NCBI GenBank assembly: GCA_024114885.1
Contig: CP099428.1
Location: forward strand, 124,001 to 188,000
Length of the DNA stretch: 64,000 nucleotides
Direction: 5' to 3'
Source: Septoria linicola
Taxonomy: Eukaryota; Ascomycota; Dothideomycetes; Mycosphaerellales; Mycosphaerellaceae
Made by a program: the position numbers and the translations under genes
Shown: piece after piece, positions 21,567 to 32,417 of the stretch
How positions within the stretch are numbered: the first letter of the stretch is position 1
Layout: every line of letters begins with the position of its first letter
Notes under the pieces: generated by a model
Told to the model about the DNA's origin: nothing
The model's input: the letters and a program-made list of their open reading frames with translations, nothing else
Database searches by the model: none

Positions 21567-23454
21567 ATGTGTGGTATTTTTGCCTGTCATCAGTGCGTGT
21601 TCCCCCCCCGCCTCCCAATGGCTGCTTCAGCACAAGCACAAGACCGGCTAACAATTCTTGTCCTCATACAGCCACGATGACATCCAAAAATTCCGGCCGA
21701 CGGCCATTCGCATGGGCAAGCAGGTGAAGCACCGCGGCCCCGATTGGAGTGGCAACCACACGGCCAACAACACCATCCTCGTGCACGAACGTCTGTCAAT
21801 TGTGGGTGTCGACACGGGCTCGCAGCCCCTCCTCAACGAAGACCAGAGCATTGCGCTGGCCGTCAACGGCGAGATCTACAACCACAAGATCCTGCGTCAC
21901 AAGGGTCTGGCCAAGTCGTATCCCTTCAAGACCCACTCGGACTGCGAGGTCATCATCCCGCTGTACCAGGAACATGGCATTGATGCGCCGAGGCACTTGG
22001 ACGGCATGTTCAGCTGGGTGCTGCACGATAAGAAGCTGGACCGTCTGATCGCTGCGAGAGATCCCATTGGCATTACCACATTCTACATGGGCCGCGACAG
22101 CAAAACACCTGGCGCCGTCTACTTTGCCAGCGAACTGAAATGTCTGCACCCCGTGTGCGATCAGATTGAAGCCTTCCCACCAGGACATGTCTACGACAGC
22201 AGCACCGACAAGCTCACCCGATACTTCGACCCCAAATGGCTGATTGAGCCCACCAACATTCCCTCCACGCCGCTCGACCTGAAGGTGCTGCGCGAGACAT
22301 TCGAGCGATCCGTGCGAAAGAGACTGATGGCCGAGGTGCCATATGGCGTGCTGCTGAGCGGTGGGCTAGACAGCTCGCTGGTCGCTTCGATTGCACAGCG
22401 AGAAACACTGCGTCTGCAGAAAGAGTACGCACAGAAAAGGGCTCTGCTGTCCCAAGGCACCAACAGCCCGACATTGAACGGCGTGGCCAAAGGACAAGTG
22501 CCGCTCGCAGAGTCCAACGAGGAGGAACTTGCCGGCATCGACGAGGACTACCACCTCAGCTCGGTGCCCGTGCTGTCTCAGCTCAACTCCTTCTCCATCG
22601 GTCTGCCAGGATCACCAGACACCATTGCTGCGCAAGAAGTCGCCAAGTATCTCGGCACTAGGCACCACTCTTTGACCTTCACCATCCAGGAAGGTCTTGA
22701 CGCTCTATTCGACGTCATCTACCACCTCGAGACCTACGATGTCACTACCATCCGCGCGAGCACACCCATGTTCCTGCTCTCCCGAAAGATCAAGGCCATG
22801 GGTGTGAAAATGGTCCTGTCTGGTGAGGGCTCTGACGAGATCTTCGGAGGCTACCTCTACTTCCACAACGCACCTGACAAAGCTGCCTTCCACGAAGAGA
22901 CCGTACGCCGTGTCAAGAACCTGCACTTGGCGGACTGCCTCCGTGCCAACAAGTCCACGTCAGCATGGGGCGTGGAAGCGCGTGTTCCTTTCCTTGACAA
23001 GGAGTTCCTCAAGCTCGCCATGGACATCGATCCTGCCGAGAAGATGATCAACAAGCCTGAGCGAATTGAGAAGTACATTCTGCGAAAAGCTTTTGACACA
23101 GAGGGCGAGCCCGGCGCCAAGCCTTACTTGCCAAAGAACATTCTCTGGAGACAAAAGGAGCAGTTCTCTGATGGTGTCGGCTACGGCTGGATTGACGGCC
23201 TCAAGGACGAGGCCGCCAAGCTCGTCACCGATGAACAGATGAAGGAGGAGAACATCCGCAAAGAGAAGCCTTTCTGGGGCGACGACATTCCCGATACCAA
23301 GGAGGCGTACTGGTACCGCTGCATGTTTGACGAGCACTTCCCACCATACTGCGCTAGCACAGTCATGCGATGGACGCCGACCTGGAGCAAGCAGACTGAT
23401 CCTTCTGGTCGTGCCATCGGTGTGCACGATGCCGCCTACAAGGACCAGAAATAG
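21567..23454 (+). CDS. ASN1: asparagine synthetase (glutamine-hydrolysing)
   Basis: Makes asparagine from aspartate, glutamine and ATP in the cytosol. Two exons: 21567-21592 and 21672-23454 (intron 79 nt), giving 602 aa. The first exon supplies the MCGIFACHH start, in which Cys2 is the N-terminal nucleophile of the glutaminase domain. The glutaminase half covers about residues 2-210 (KHRGPDWSG; LAVNGEIYNHK). The synthetase half carries the PP-loop SGGLDSS near residue 237 and later VKMVLSGEGSDEIFGGYLYF. The end (ARVPFLDKEFL; then YWYRCMFDEHFPP) is typical. It is intact over 1.8 kb, a useful control for local sequence quality. Confidence 0.97.
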
Positions 23455-23834
23455 ATGTTCTCGTCCACACTTTAGACCTTCTTCCTACCGGCATTGGGGA
23501 AGTGCGCAATCATGCGATACCCAGGCGCACACGATTCGATGTAACATAGATGGCGATGAACGAGCTGCATTCTTCCAAGGTGCCAGTGTTTTGCACAAGT
23601 TGACCTATGCACTGACACATTGTCTAGACCGAAGAACATCAACTGATACTTTCCTATGCCTCCATACATTCCAGCGCAACGTCAATTCCGATATCACATC
23701 GACCAAAATAACCCATTGCGAGATGTGGGGCAATCTATGATCGCCTCATTGGCCTGATGCCTTGCTTCACCGTCTTATACGCGCGCTCTCTCGTTATTGT
23801 TCGCACTCCCACTGTCCTCCTTGGTTTCTGCGAT
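23455..23834. other. intergenic
   Basis: 380 bp of 3' flank of the asparagine synthetase and upstream region of the kinase relic. Nothing else is seen. Confidence 0.5.
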
Positions 23835-25320
23835 ATGACTGATACCACTGTTTCCCACGATAGCCCCACCGCCGAGCCCGAGTACTATCCTGCCGACGTC
23901 CTCCTTGAAGAAGAATCGTTCTCGTGGTACACTCCAGAATTGTTCTACCCAATCCAGATTGACGAACTCCTCAACGAGAGATACAAAGTCCTGGTAAAAC
24001 TAGGCTATGGCTCAGCGTCTACAGCGTGGCTTCGCCGCGATCTAGAGTATACAGACAACCCTCGTTCCCATCTGGCTGCCACTGACGATCAGCGCAGAAC
24101 GCAAGAATATGTCACTGTGAAGGTCTACATGACAGGCCACCGTCAGTCTCTCAACGAAGTTCAAGTCCTTCAGCACTTCGAAACCATCGACCGTGACCAC
24201 CCTGGCGATGAGCTAATCCGCAGAATGACCGACACCTTCACCCTCGCTGGCAAATCCAGACCGCATACTTGCATCGTGCATCAACCCTGCAGCCTCTCCC
24301 TGCGTGATATACGTACCATAGCAAGCGGCCAAATCCCAAGCGATATCCTCAAGCCTTTAGTCTATGGTCACCACCCCTCGGACTTGACTACCTGCATTCA
24401 AAGGCTCAAGTAGTGCATACTGGTAGGAGATATATACCTTGAGCCAGACCTTAGAGAACTGACGTAGTGCTCTGTCACAGACATACAAGAGAGCAGCAGC
24501 ATCATGCTTTCGATACCCGACTTCCTCAATACTGGATCAGGTTGTGGAAGAGGAAACGCCTTGGCCCCAAGCCCTCGCAAAAGAACCAAAGATGGCAGAA
24601 GAACCATATATACTTCAGTCGAGATAGATAGAAATGCCCGACGATCCAGGCTGACTTACACTCTGCAATTTCGCCGACGCGAGAGTCGGTCTAGGACCAC
24701 ACGAAGGCGAGATCATGCCCAGACCTCTATCGAGCACCCGAAAAATCATATTGGGTATACCTTGGGATACGAAGGTGGACATTTGCGGCTTTCGGGTTGA
24801 TGGTATGTCTAGATTCTGTCAGATGCAGAGGTGGATGAGGATGAGGGTGCTGATGCTGATGCTGATGCTGATGTTGAACTTTAGATAGGTTTTAGGACTT
24901 GCTGCAAGGAGAAAAAAAAACATCTCTTCACTGAGCGTTTTATTCACGGAGTCGTGAGGAGTCGAGCGCTGCGCGCATTTGGCGAGGATGGTTTTCATCG
25001 ATGGGTTGGTTCTGCGCCGACGGATTTGCTCGAAAAGAGTAGCGTCGCTCATAGATACTTCAATGAAGATGGTAGGTCGTTCGTTCTATGGGAAGCAGGT
25101 CTTATGCTGTACTGATGTATGTGTAAATGTTACAGGGAGTCTGAAAGTCCCTGTAGCTGCAACGACCTCACTGGAAGAAGAGGAATGCGTGCTTGAAGGA
25201 GAGAGAAGAAAAAGTGCGGTTTTCTGGCGTTTATGAGGAAGACGCTTTGTTGGTGAGCGGAGGCTAGGGCGTTGGCAAAGGAGTTGTTGAAGGATGAGTG
25301 GTTGCCAGGGCTGAGTGTTT
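23835..25320 (+). pseudogene. SRPK-like protein kinase relic
   Basis: The N-lobe is read from ATG 23835 (YYPADVLLEEESFSWYTPELFYP; NERYKVLVKLGYGSASTAWL; YVTVKVYMT with the ATP-site Lys) to a stop at 24411. Past that stop, homologous kinase text continues in changing frames: GLDYLHSKAQVVHT around 24385-24425, DLYRAPE around 24725, IPWDTKVDI around 24757, a substrate-lobe piece LLEKSSVAHRYFNEDG around 25025-25070, and FLAFMRKTL then ARALAKELLKDEWL around 25222-25310 with a TGA between them. The HRD and DFG loops are not recognisable. Several frameshifts and stops are needed, so this is a relic, not a split gene. The family phosphorylates SR-type splicing factors; truncated fungal copies are common. 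Confidence 0.82.
24843..24877 (+). repeat. GATGCT hexanucleotide microsatellite
   Basis: Imperfect tandem GCTGAT units (about five to six copies) inside the kinase relic, encoding an alternating Asp/Ala stretch in one frame. Confidence 0.7.
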
Positions 25321-25462
25321 GCACTACTGGGAGGTACGCAGGGTATTATTTTTGCTTTCCCAAGCCTTTGTAAGAGTGCTATTGTAGTTCTACTCTAGCC
25401 AGCCAAGGATAGGCGCGTAAGTGATACGAGAGCAGCGGTCAATGACGTGCGCCTACGCGCCC

Positions 25463-26534
25463 CTAGCTCAACTGCAACGCGTCAGAAGCCGACCGGATAC
25501 CACAAGGCCGAGCTAACCTTGTGCGGACGTGCCTGCACTGTAGCATACGACGACCATTGCGACCCGCAAATTTTCGTGACAAGGCGTCTCGCCAGCAAAC
25601 TCTCAAGAGGCACGACTTGTAATTTGCCACGATTGGCAACTCCTTTGGCTGCCACTCGATGAGGCTCAACAAGCCGAACACCCGATCACGAGGATCGAAG
25701 CAGTCGTGGGATGAGAGGTTCCCCATCACTCGGGACAAATGGCTCTTGATTCCTTCCAGTCCTGGCGTGAATTGGCTGGCATATTTGAGCACTAAAGGCA
25801 CGTGTATAAAAGGACGTTCGAGGCGATGTGCGAAGTGGAAGAACAGGTAAAAGAGGCTGCGCCAGTGGATCGCATGGCCAGTGAACATGATCCTGACACC
25901 CCTAGCCAGGACGATCTCTTGCACGATCCACACTCGGGTCTAGTATCTCGCATCGCTCAACCAATGCAGCCGTCTCGCAAATTTTGCAAACCAGGCCTCG
26001 TCACGCTGTCTGGCCCAAGACAATGATTGTTCAATCCTGTCTGTGCGCTCCTCAGAGGGCTGGGCCTTTGCAATGGCCCACGTCTTATATATCTCAGCAA
26101 GAGTCGCGGACGGTGAAGCCCAGCTGATCCACTGAGGGTCCTTCTCCAGCTCACGGAGGTGCCTACCAACAAGCTCGGCATCATTGGGCATTGATCCCAG
26201 CGATGCCATGACTTGCACAGCACGGCGGTATATCTCGGCCATGAGCTGGACCTGGTACGATTTCTCCGTATCATTGCTTTGATCAATACAGATACTGTCG
26301 ATCCAGACGTGAAGACAGCCGACTTCTGCATAAGTCTGCTTTAGCGCCACAAGGCTGTTGTAGCTAGTTTTCAGGATGCCTCCATTCAGCGATAGAGGGT
26401 ACAATTGAGCCGTCGAGCCCCATGTGTATGATATGGCGACATATGCAGGTAGGTCGGAGGTTGTTGTCGAAAGCTGTTCCTGTCACTTCGCGGTCAAACT
26501 TCAGTAGCCGGATCTGGTCCTGAGCATTCTCCAT
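25463..26534 (-). pseudogene. HET-domain (heterokaryon incompatibility) relic
   Basis: Starts at ATG 26534 (MENAQDQIRLLKFDREVTG). A one-base shift near 26455-26465 moves the text to DLPAYVAISYTWGSTAQLY and on to HVWIDSICIDQSNDTEKSYQV, the core HET signatures. At 25942-25940 an in-frame TAG interrupts the block before TRVWIVQEIVLARG; the same frame then stays open through FDPRDRVFGLLSLI to 25463. Intact HET proteins trigger cell death on non-self fusion and usually run well past 500 residues, whereas this one holds only about 350 codons. It is a truncated, doubly disrupted copy. It lies next to the kinase relic and a poly-C tract. Confidence 0.85.
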
Positions 26535-26573
26535 GGACATATCTCATTGGCGCTTGTGAGTATTCTGAGTGCT

Positions 26574-26599
26574 CCCCCCCCCCCCCCCCCCCCCCCCCC
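26574..26599. repeat. 26-base poly-C mononucleotide tract
   Basis: An unbroken run of 26 cytosines, immediately upstream of the HET relic on its 5' side. Such long C runs are rare and length-unstable. Confidence 0.95.
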
Positions 26600-27183
26600 G
26601 AGCAATTTCTTCTGGGTGTTGTTGCTGGCCAGGCCGGGAATCGTTTGTGGACGACTTGGCGGCACTTCGTAGTCTAGTCCTGACGCTGCGAAGTAAGGAA
26701 GCAGGTCCTCTCATTGTCAGGTTGAGGGAAGTGCAGTTGGTATGTCACCTGTCCTTTCCCGTGTCGTTAGGAAGGTGACATCGTGCACAGGGCGTGAGCT
26801 GAGTGGGTTGAGTAGAAAAGAGATTGTCGGAAGCTCAGCCTCGCGGCGCAGCTGATCTCCTGATTTCAAGCCAATGCGGTGGAACCTGGAAAGAGGCTGC
26901 CACAGGTACGAGATGAGGCACAGGGGGTGCAAGCCACGTCCGGGATGGGGACCCGGACATCGCGCAAGAGGGCAGCATATCTTGAAACTACGCGGCCACA
27001 TTCTTGATTCTCGTGAGCACACAGATGGGCTGAAAGTTGACACTCTACAGTTCAGGTACGGTACTCTTGGATCTCTTCGTCTTGGCCGCCCAAAATAAAA
27101 GCCCAGCTCTGGTTCCCGCCAACGCCGCGCTAAAGTTCACATTCTCATAGTCATTGCACATCGCCAGATGCTTTGGTGGCACA
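26600..27183. other. gene-poor stretch
   Basis: Open frames on both strands (e.g. 26717-27043 minus) show no recognised motif. It may hold remnants of the region upstream of the HET gene. Confidence 0.4.
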
Positions 27184-28402
27184 TCAACCCGTCTCTGATC
27201 TTCTCACTTTCAACTCCAGCTCATCCTTCTCACCCAACTTCCTCAAATCCAGCAAAGCCTGCACCTTGCTCATGATGACCTCGAACGCCTCAACCACATT
27301 CGGCGTAGGCAAAGGTATCACTTCTGGCACACCTGCACTTGCCAATATCGTAGCAATCTTCTCGCTTTGGATCGTGCTCTTCGCGACCCGAGGTTTCGTG
27401 AGCCGATCAGAGGCGAAGCTGATGCCGCCAGAGGCCTTCTGGTCAGGTGGGAAGATGACCACGCCCATGCGCGTTTGCTCCGCGGGTGAGAGGGAGACGG
27501 GGAGTGTGTGAGCTGGCGTGGCAGGTGCGTTGCCGCTAATCGAGTCGCCTCGGGTGCCGCGTCGATCGCGGGTAGAACCTCCGCCGCCGATATCTGATAG
27601 TCCGGCTGTGCTGTCGCGTGGGCGTGCGGACGAAGGTGGTTGCATTCCACCTGGAGGCACAAAACCGTCGTAATTGGGATTTCCTGGTAGGTGTCAGTAC
27701 AGCAACCTCGTCATCACGCTTCAATCTATACACACCAGTCGGCTTCAGTCGCGGGTTCTTCTTCATGCGGTCTTGCGCCAGCAATTGCTGCCAAAGCTGC
27801 GTGAGCGCCTGCGAAGTTGAGTACTGATACCCGTTCGTGCCAGCATGAGGATAGTCGAGCCTCTTCCTCAGCTCTTCCCGCTGACCATCCAATGACGCTT
27901 GATTGACCATAATGCGCTGCAACTCGCCCAGCAGAACAGTCTCCTCGTCCACCTCATTCGCCTTACGATACAGATGGCCCTTGGCCAGACTTTTCCGCGA
28001 CTCCTCCTTGGCCGGGTCGAAAGTATTCAAGATATTATACAACTCGAACTCGGACCCGCCCATGGACTGGATGGGAGACTTGAGTTGCAGTAATTGTGCT
28101 GAGATCTTGTAGAATCGAGCCTTCAACTCCTCCATACTGCGCGATTTGTCTTCATACTCGTAGTGATCCCAGACTACTGGCCACTTTCCGTTGCAATCCC
28201 GATACAATTCCACCAAGTAGTCTGTCTCCGCTTTCGTCCAGTCATCGTGTCGCAAGTGCTGTTCGTATGCTTCATCATCGTATTCTGGTATCTCGGCTTT
28301 GACGTTGTATTTGCTGAAGTCGGGCGGCGGATTGGTCGCATCTGCTCTTCGCCACCGTCGATCCTCTTGCGTCCACTTCGCTGCCTTTCGCATGCGCTGC
28401 AT
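27184..28402 (-). CDS. SWC4: SWC4/DMAP1-like chromatin subunit, short N-terminus
   Basis: SWC4 is shared by the SWR1 (H2A.Z exchange) and NuA4 (histone acetyltransferase) complexes. Exons are 28402-27736 and 27683-27184, joined by a 52-nt intron (GTGTGT..TACTGAC..CAG, phase 1), giving 388 aa. The SANT-like DMAP1 domain is clear (FSKYNVKAEIPEYDDEAY; DDWTKAETDYLVELY; ARFYKISAQLL). The C-terminal helix region (AGVPEVIPLPTPNVVEAFEVI) is also clear. Known fungal SWC4 proteins carry about 150-200 residues ahead of the SANT domain, ending in a block with NPAR..LRHW; here only about 30 residues precede it and no such block is found upstream. The divergent F-box gene begins about 230 bp away. It may be a truncated paralogue, a mis-assembled 5' end, or use a distant first exon. 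Confidence 0.82.
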
Positions 28403-28633
28403 CTTTGCGATGGGGTGACGAGCGCATGGGAACCACGACCGACGCGCTCAAGGTCGCGTGTAGCGGGGAGATATCTCGGCTTCAAGGCAAGCATAAGTCT
28501 TGGCGAGCGAAGTGAAGTCACAACGGAGCTGCTGCTGTATACTGTGCATCCACTTTGACCTCTGCTTGTATACTAATTCTGCACAAGACCAAGTTTGGAA
28601 GGCGCAGCTTGCTCTGGAAACAGGTCATCCAAG

Positions 28634-30432
28634 ATGATACGGAGCCAATTCCTCACGCAGCACTTTCCAATGACTTCTCCCACCTTAGACACACTACCGC
28701 TCGAGATCCTGGAGATCGTTTGTGACTTCGTGGACGCATCATACAGGCTCAGTGTTGCTAGTGTCGCTCTTGTGAATAGACAGTGCCGTCGGGTGGCGAC
28801 ATCTCTTCTCTTACGCGACCTCAAGCTCTCGTTCGAGAGGGCCTCTGAAACGCTTGCATCTGCTACCGAACGGCTGACCTTTGCTCTATCTGCCAATGAT
28901 GGCTTCAGACACGTGCGGAAGATCGAAGTGGAGGGAGATATGGGGCATGCATGGCACCAATATCTTCCCGAGCAAGCTCTTGTCACGAGAGAAAATGTGT
29001 ATCCGAAGAAAGAGGATGCGCCGTTTGACTATGAGCAGTGGTGGACGCCATTGCCACAGCTGCTGAGGAGACTACCGCTTCTGCGAGACTTTGTCTTTTA
29101 TTGCGAGTCCTATTTCCCAGCTACGTTGCTCGAAGCACTCCACGCGTCAGACTCATCGGCGTGCCGCCTCCACGTCAAACATTTCAGGCTGCGCAGTTTG
29201 ATATGCCCACAAGATACCAACTTCAAGGGACCGATTGAGCTTCAGCCTGAAGAAATGGCTTTGATCACTTCGCCTAATCTGTACGCCATCACCATATCTA
29301 GCGATTATATAACATCCCGAGGTTTAGCAGACTACAACTTTGACGCATTAGCAATATCTGTGTTATAGTAACCTGAGAGAGGTCAAATGCGTTCGACGCC
29401 AGCTCCGAAGAAGACGTTTGGCGCGAGCAATCCCTCGACATCAATTTCCCGGCTTGATTTTGCCCGAGGAAGCTTCGCATGCAAAGGGGCGCCTCAGCAG
29501 TCTTTCGCTACCGGGATCACTTCGCGGACTCCAAACATGGCATCGATGTACAGATTTGAGTCTCTTACAGACACTGGTCATGTATAATTCCAGCGCTGAT
29601 GCTATAATGTGGTTAGCTCAGCATCATCAATTGACTTCTCTGTCCTCTCTCGAGATCTCCAGGGACAACGTTTGGGGGACCCGAAAATCTGATCATGACC
29701 CTGGTCCAAGACTTACACCCGTTAACGGAGCTCAAGTTATCTGGACAAGTCCACGAGCTGACCCTCAGCACGATCCACCACATACATGGAACCACACTAA
29801 AGTGGCTCTCACTCCTGGAGCATCGTTGTTCCAGAGACCAGATTCGTGGTATAAGGAACAATTGTCCAGGACTGGAACACGTATCTCTCGAGATATCTCG
29901 TTCCGGCGGCGGCCATGATGAGATCGAGCTCTATAGAGAGCTGAGATCGTTCGCAAGAGCTCGAACAATGCACCTCAATCTTAACTGCACTGTCGATCAT
30001 ATGGAGATGATTGATCTTACCTCACAACACGTTGATGATGCCTCTGCCCGCACGGAGATGCATCATGAAGCTATCAAAAAAACTCTGGTCAATTGTGCCG
30101 TGGATAGACCGCTTGCGGCAGCGATCTTCCTTGAGATCGTACCCGCCGGAACAAAGTATACAACTCCAATTCAACATGTGGAGCTGTCAAGTATTGTCAG
30201 ATCGGAGGACATCACCGAGAGCGGTATCGATGGCTACAGTGGCCGCAGCTACTCCTCTTATCGCCAGTTTGCAAGACGATGGAAATGTAGCTTCAATCCC
30301 AGAGAAGATCGCAGTGGCGAGGTTGTAGTTGAGGAGACGGAAAAAGGTCAGCTGGAGCGGAAGAAGAACGATGATGCTTTCCAGGGCGGGAATCATTTTC
30401 CATGCGCCCATGTTTCGCTCAATCTGGTCTGA
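28634..30432 (+). pseudogene. F-box-like protein gene split by frame breaks
   Basis: The first part (28634-29368) starts MIRSQFLTQHFP and has an F-box-like segment (LDTLPLEILEIVCDFVD; SVALVNRQCRRVATSLLLRDL), followed by a leucine-rich-like body (LPQLLRRLPLLRDFVFY). The frame ends in TAG-TAA at 29366. Homologous-looking text continues in a second frame from about 29371 (SNLREVKCVRRQLRRRRLAR; LSLPGSLRGLQTWHRC) to about 29680, and in a third from 29695 to 30432 (HPLTELKLSGQVHELTLSTI). No GT..AG introns restore the frames convincingly. Members act as SCF substrate adaptors. I favour a decayed gene; an unrecognised intron pair is the alternative. It is divergent from the SWC4-like gene. Confidence 0.6.
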
Positions 30433-30881
30433 TCAAGGCACTGGCGACTGGAGGGACGATTGGAAGAGCTTCCCTCTTCAAGCATTGTGAGCGAGGACAG
30501 GATGGAGATCAGAGCTGTACAGCCAGCACCTGGTGCTTTGTTGGCTATCAAAAAGGAGCTACATGCGTAGCAGCAGCCCGCGAGCAAAATTGAGAGGAGC
30601 AAAATTGAGAGTACGTCGCCGTCTGTCGCTGGCGTGTAGAAGAGAAGGGAAGAAGCAGCTTCTGTGTCGTGGATTGGCCTGGTCGATTCGCTTCCCATGA
30701 GGGGGAGAGTGCTGGATTAGAGTCAGCGATCGGTCAAGACCAGGGAAATCGCAGCCAAAACTTACTTCAGCCATTCCTGCTCGCTGCTTCCAAAGATCTC
30801 TGCCTTTCCTTCCAGTACATCCGCATTCCTCCTAGTGCTCGCAACACGCCAATATGCGTTTTTCTTCTTGGTCGTATTGTC
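30433..30881. other. convergent intergenic region
   Basis: 449 bp between the F-box-like gene and the stop codon of the acidic Cys/His protein. It contains a direct repeat GAGCAAAATTGAGA at about 30582-30610. No gene is seen. Confidence 0.45.
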
Positions 30882-32417
30882 TCACTGCTGTCTGAATGCC
30901 AACAATCGACCCGTCAAGAACTCCCTGCGAGCAGCCAGCTCCTCGTCGGTAAGCTCGTCCAGATCTTCATCGTCCTCCTCCGAGTCTTCCTCCTCATCCT
31001 CGCTATCCAAACCGATAGTAGAAACGTCGTGGATGTCAATGCCGCCACTCGAATTGCCATACTGGCAACCAGCCGGACCGTCGCCGTTGCCATTGCCGCC
31101 GTTCATGAAGGTAGGAACGAAATCGTTCAGATGGAACTCACTCGATGTGTCCAGAAAGCCCTCGCCAGTCTGGTCTGCCCATCTTCCTGGCTCATAGACT
31201 GCCTTGCGGCGCTGGAAAGTGTGGTAGTGGCGCTGGGCCGACTCCGGGCGATGGGTCTGGGTGGCGTCGAAGCACACCCTTCTGCTGCTGCTGTTCTCCG
31301 GCAGAACGGAGTCGCGTCGCTCCTCGGCGGAGGGCGCCTCGTTGGCACGGGCGTCTCGCCAGTTGGCGAGCGCGGCTTTGGCTCTTATCCATGCGCTCAT
31401 GGCGGAGCGGCGCTCACCTTCACGGCGGCGATCCGCCCAGACTCTCTTGCAGTGAGCCTTTGCCTCACTGCATTTCTGCAGGAGGCAAGGCTCACAGTGC
31501 GGATGGTAGAAGTCGAGTGCGACTCCATCCCATGGTCTGGGAAATAGTTAGTCAGTGATGTCTCTGGCAGATGGAGCCTCGAAAATCCGGTCTGTCTGCG
31601 CGTGAGGCGCCGTGGTGCATGTGCGACCAGTAGAGAAGCCAGTTCTCCACGAGCGTCATCTCCGACTGAGCTTCTCTTGGAAATCTTGTCTGCCTGCGCA
31701 CAAAGTGCCGCAGTGTACAAGAAATGCGCAGAGAAGGTTAGCCAGACAGAGCATCATCTCTGACAGACCTTCTCTTGGAAATCTCGGCCGTCTACGCACA
31801 ATGTGCCGTAGTGCATGAGATATGTGCAGAGAAGGTCACCCAGACGGAGCAGCATCTCTTGCCAATCTCTGCTCCAGCTTCTCATCTGCCTGCGCAAAGA
31901 GTGCCGTAGTGCATGAGAAATGTGCAGAGAAGGATAGCCAAACAAAGCAGCATCTCTGCCGGGCCTCCTCTTGACAATCTCAGCGGTCCGCGCACGGAGT
32001 GCCGTAGTGCAAGACAAATGTGCAGAGAAGGCCAGTCAAGTAGAGCAGCATCTCTGGACGATCTCTGCTCCAGATTCTCGTCTGCTTGCGCACAGAGCGC
32101 CATGGTAAATGCATGATACGCAGAGAAAGGCAGCCGGCCGCAGCAGCATCTCCGAGCAAGCGTTTCTTCGAATTTTCCTCTCTGTGCATGCGAAATGCCG
32201 TGGTGTATGTGCAGCAAGCAGAAAGATGTACCGATTGCCGGCAAATATTTCGAAACCTCCTCTTGCATGTTCCTTCTGACCGCCCACGGGGTACCGCGCG
32301 GGAGGAGGTGATGAGAAAGCGGGAAAGTTCAGCATCTGGCGAACGTACTTACAAAAAAGAGACATCGGTGCGGAGAGGGTGGCGGCAGCTGGCGTGGAGG
32401 ACTGTGTGGGTCGTCAT
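30882..32417 (-). CDS. acidic Cys/His protein of unknown function with a repeat-filled intron
   Basis: Two exons: 32417-32353 (65 nt) and 31536-30882 (655 nt), together 720 nt, 239 aa. The intron, 32352-31537, is 816 nt with donor GTAAGTACG and acceptor after CTAACTATTTCCCAG. The second exon opens with a Cys/His cluster (FYHPHCEPCLLQKC..AHC), then an Arg-rich stretch, a middle part (ADQTGEGFLDTSSEFHLNDF) and an Asp/Glu-rich region near residues 195-220. No family is recognised; the Cys/His cluster may bind zinc. The first exon is inferred from splice-phase agreement and is less certain than the second. An opposite-strand frame at 30669-31547 is judged antisense. Confidence 0.65.
31555..32260. 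repeat. tandem array, seven units of 98 bp
   Basis: Imperfect direct repeats with an exact 98-bp period. The anchor GCAGAGAAGG or close variants starts at 31630, 31728, 31826, 31924, 32022, 32120 and 32218. A second shared element around TGCCGTAGTGCATGAG precedes each anchor. Unit identity looks roughly 65-80% by eye. 98 is not a multiple of 3, so the array is not a coding repeat. It fills the 816-nt intron of the acidic Cys/His gene. Confidence 0.93.

Noticed and set aside
30669..31547. 292-codon plus-strand frame over the acidic protein gene
   Set aside because: The minus-strand frame shows a Cys/His cluster, an acidic block and matching splice phases; the plus frame is Leu/Ser/Arg-rich without motifs.
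31555..32260. Regular 98-bp array considered as a CRISPR array
   Set aside because: The whole unit repeats imperfectly; there are no short identical repeats with unique spacers, and the genome is eukaryotic.
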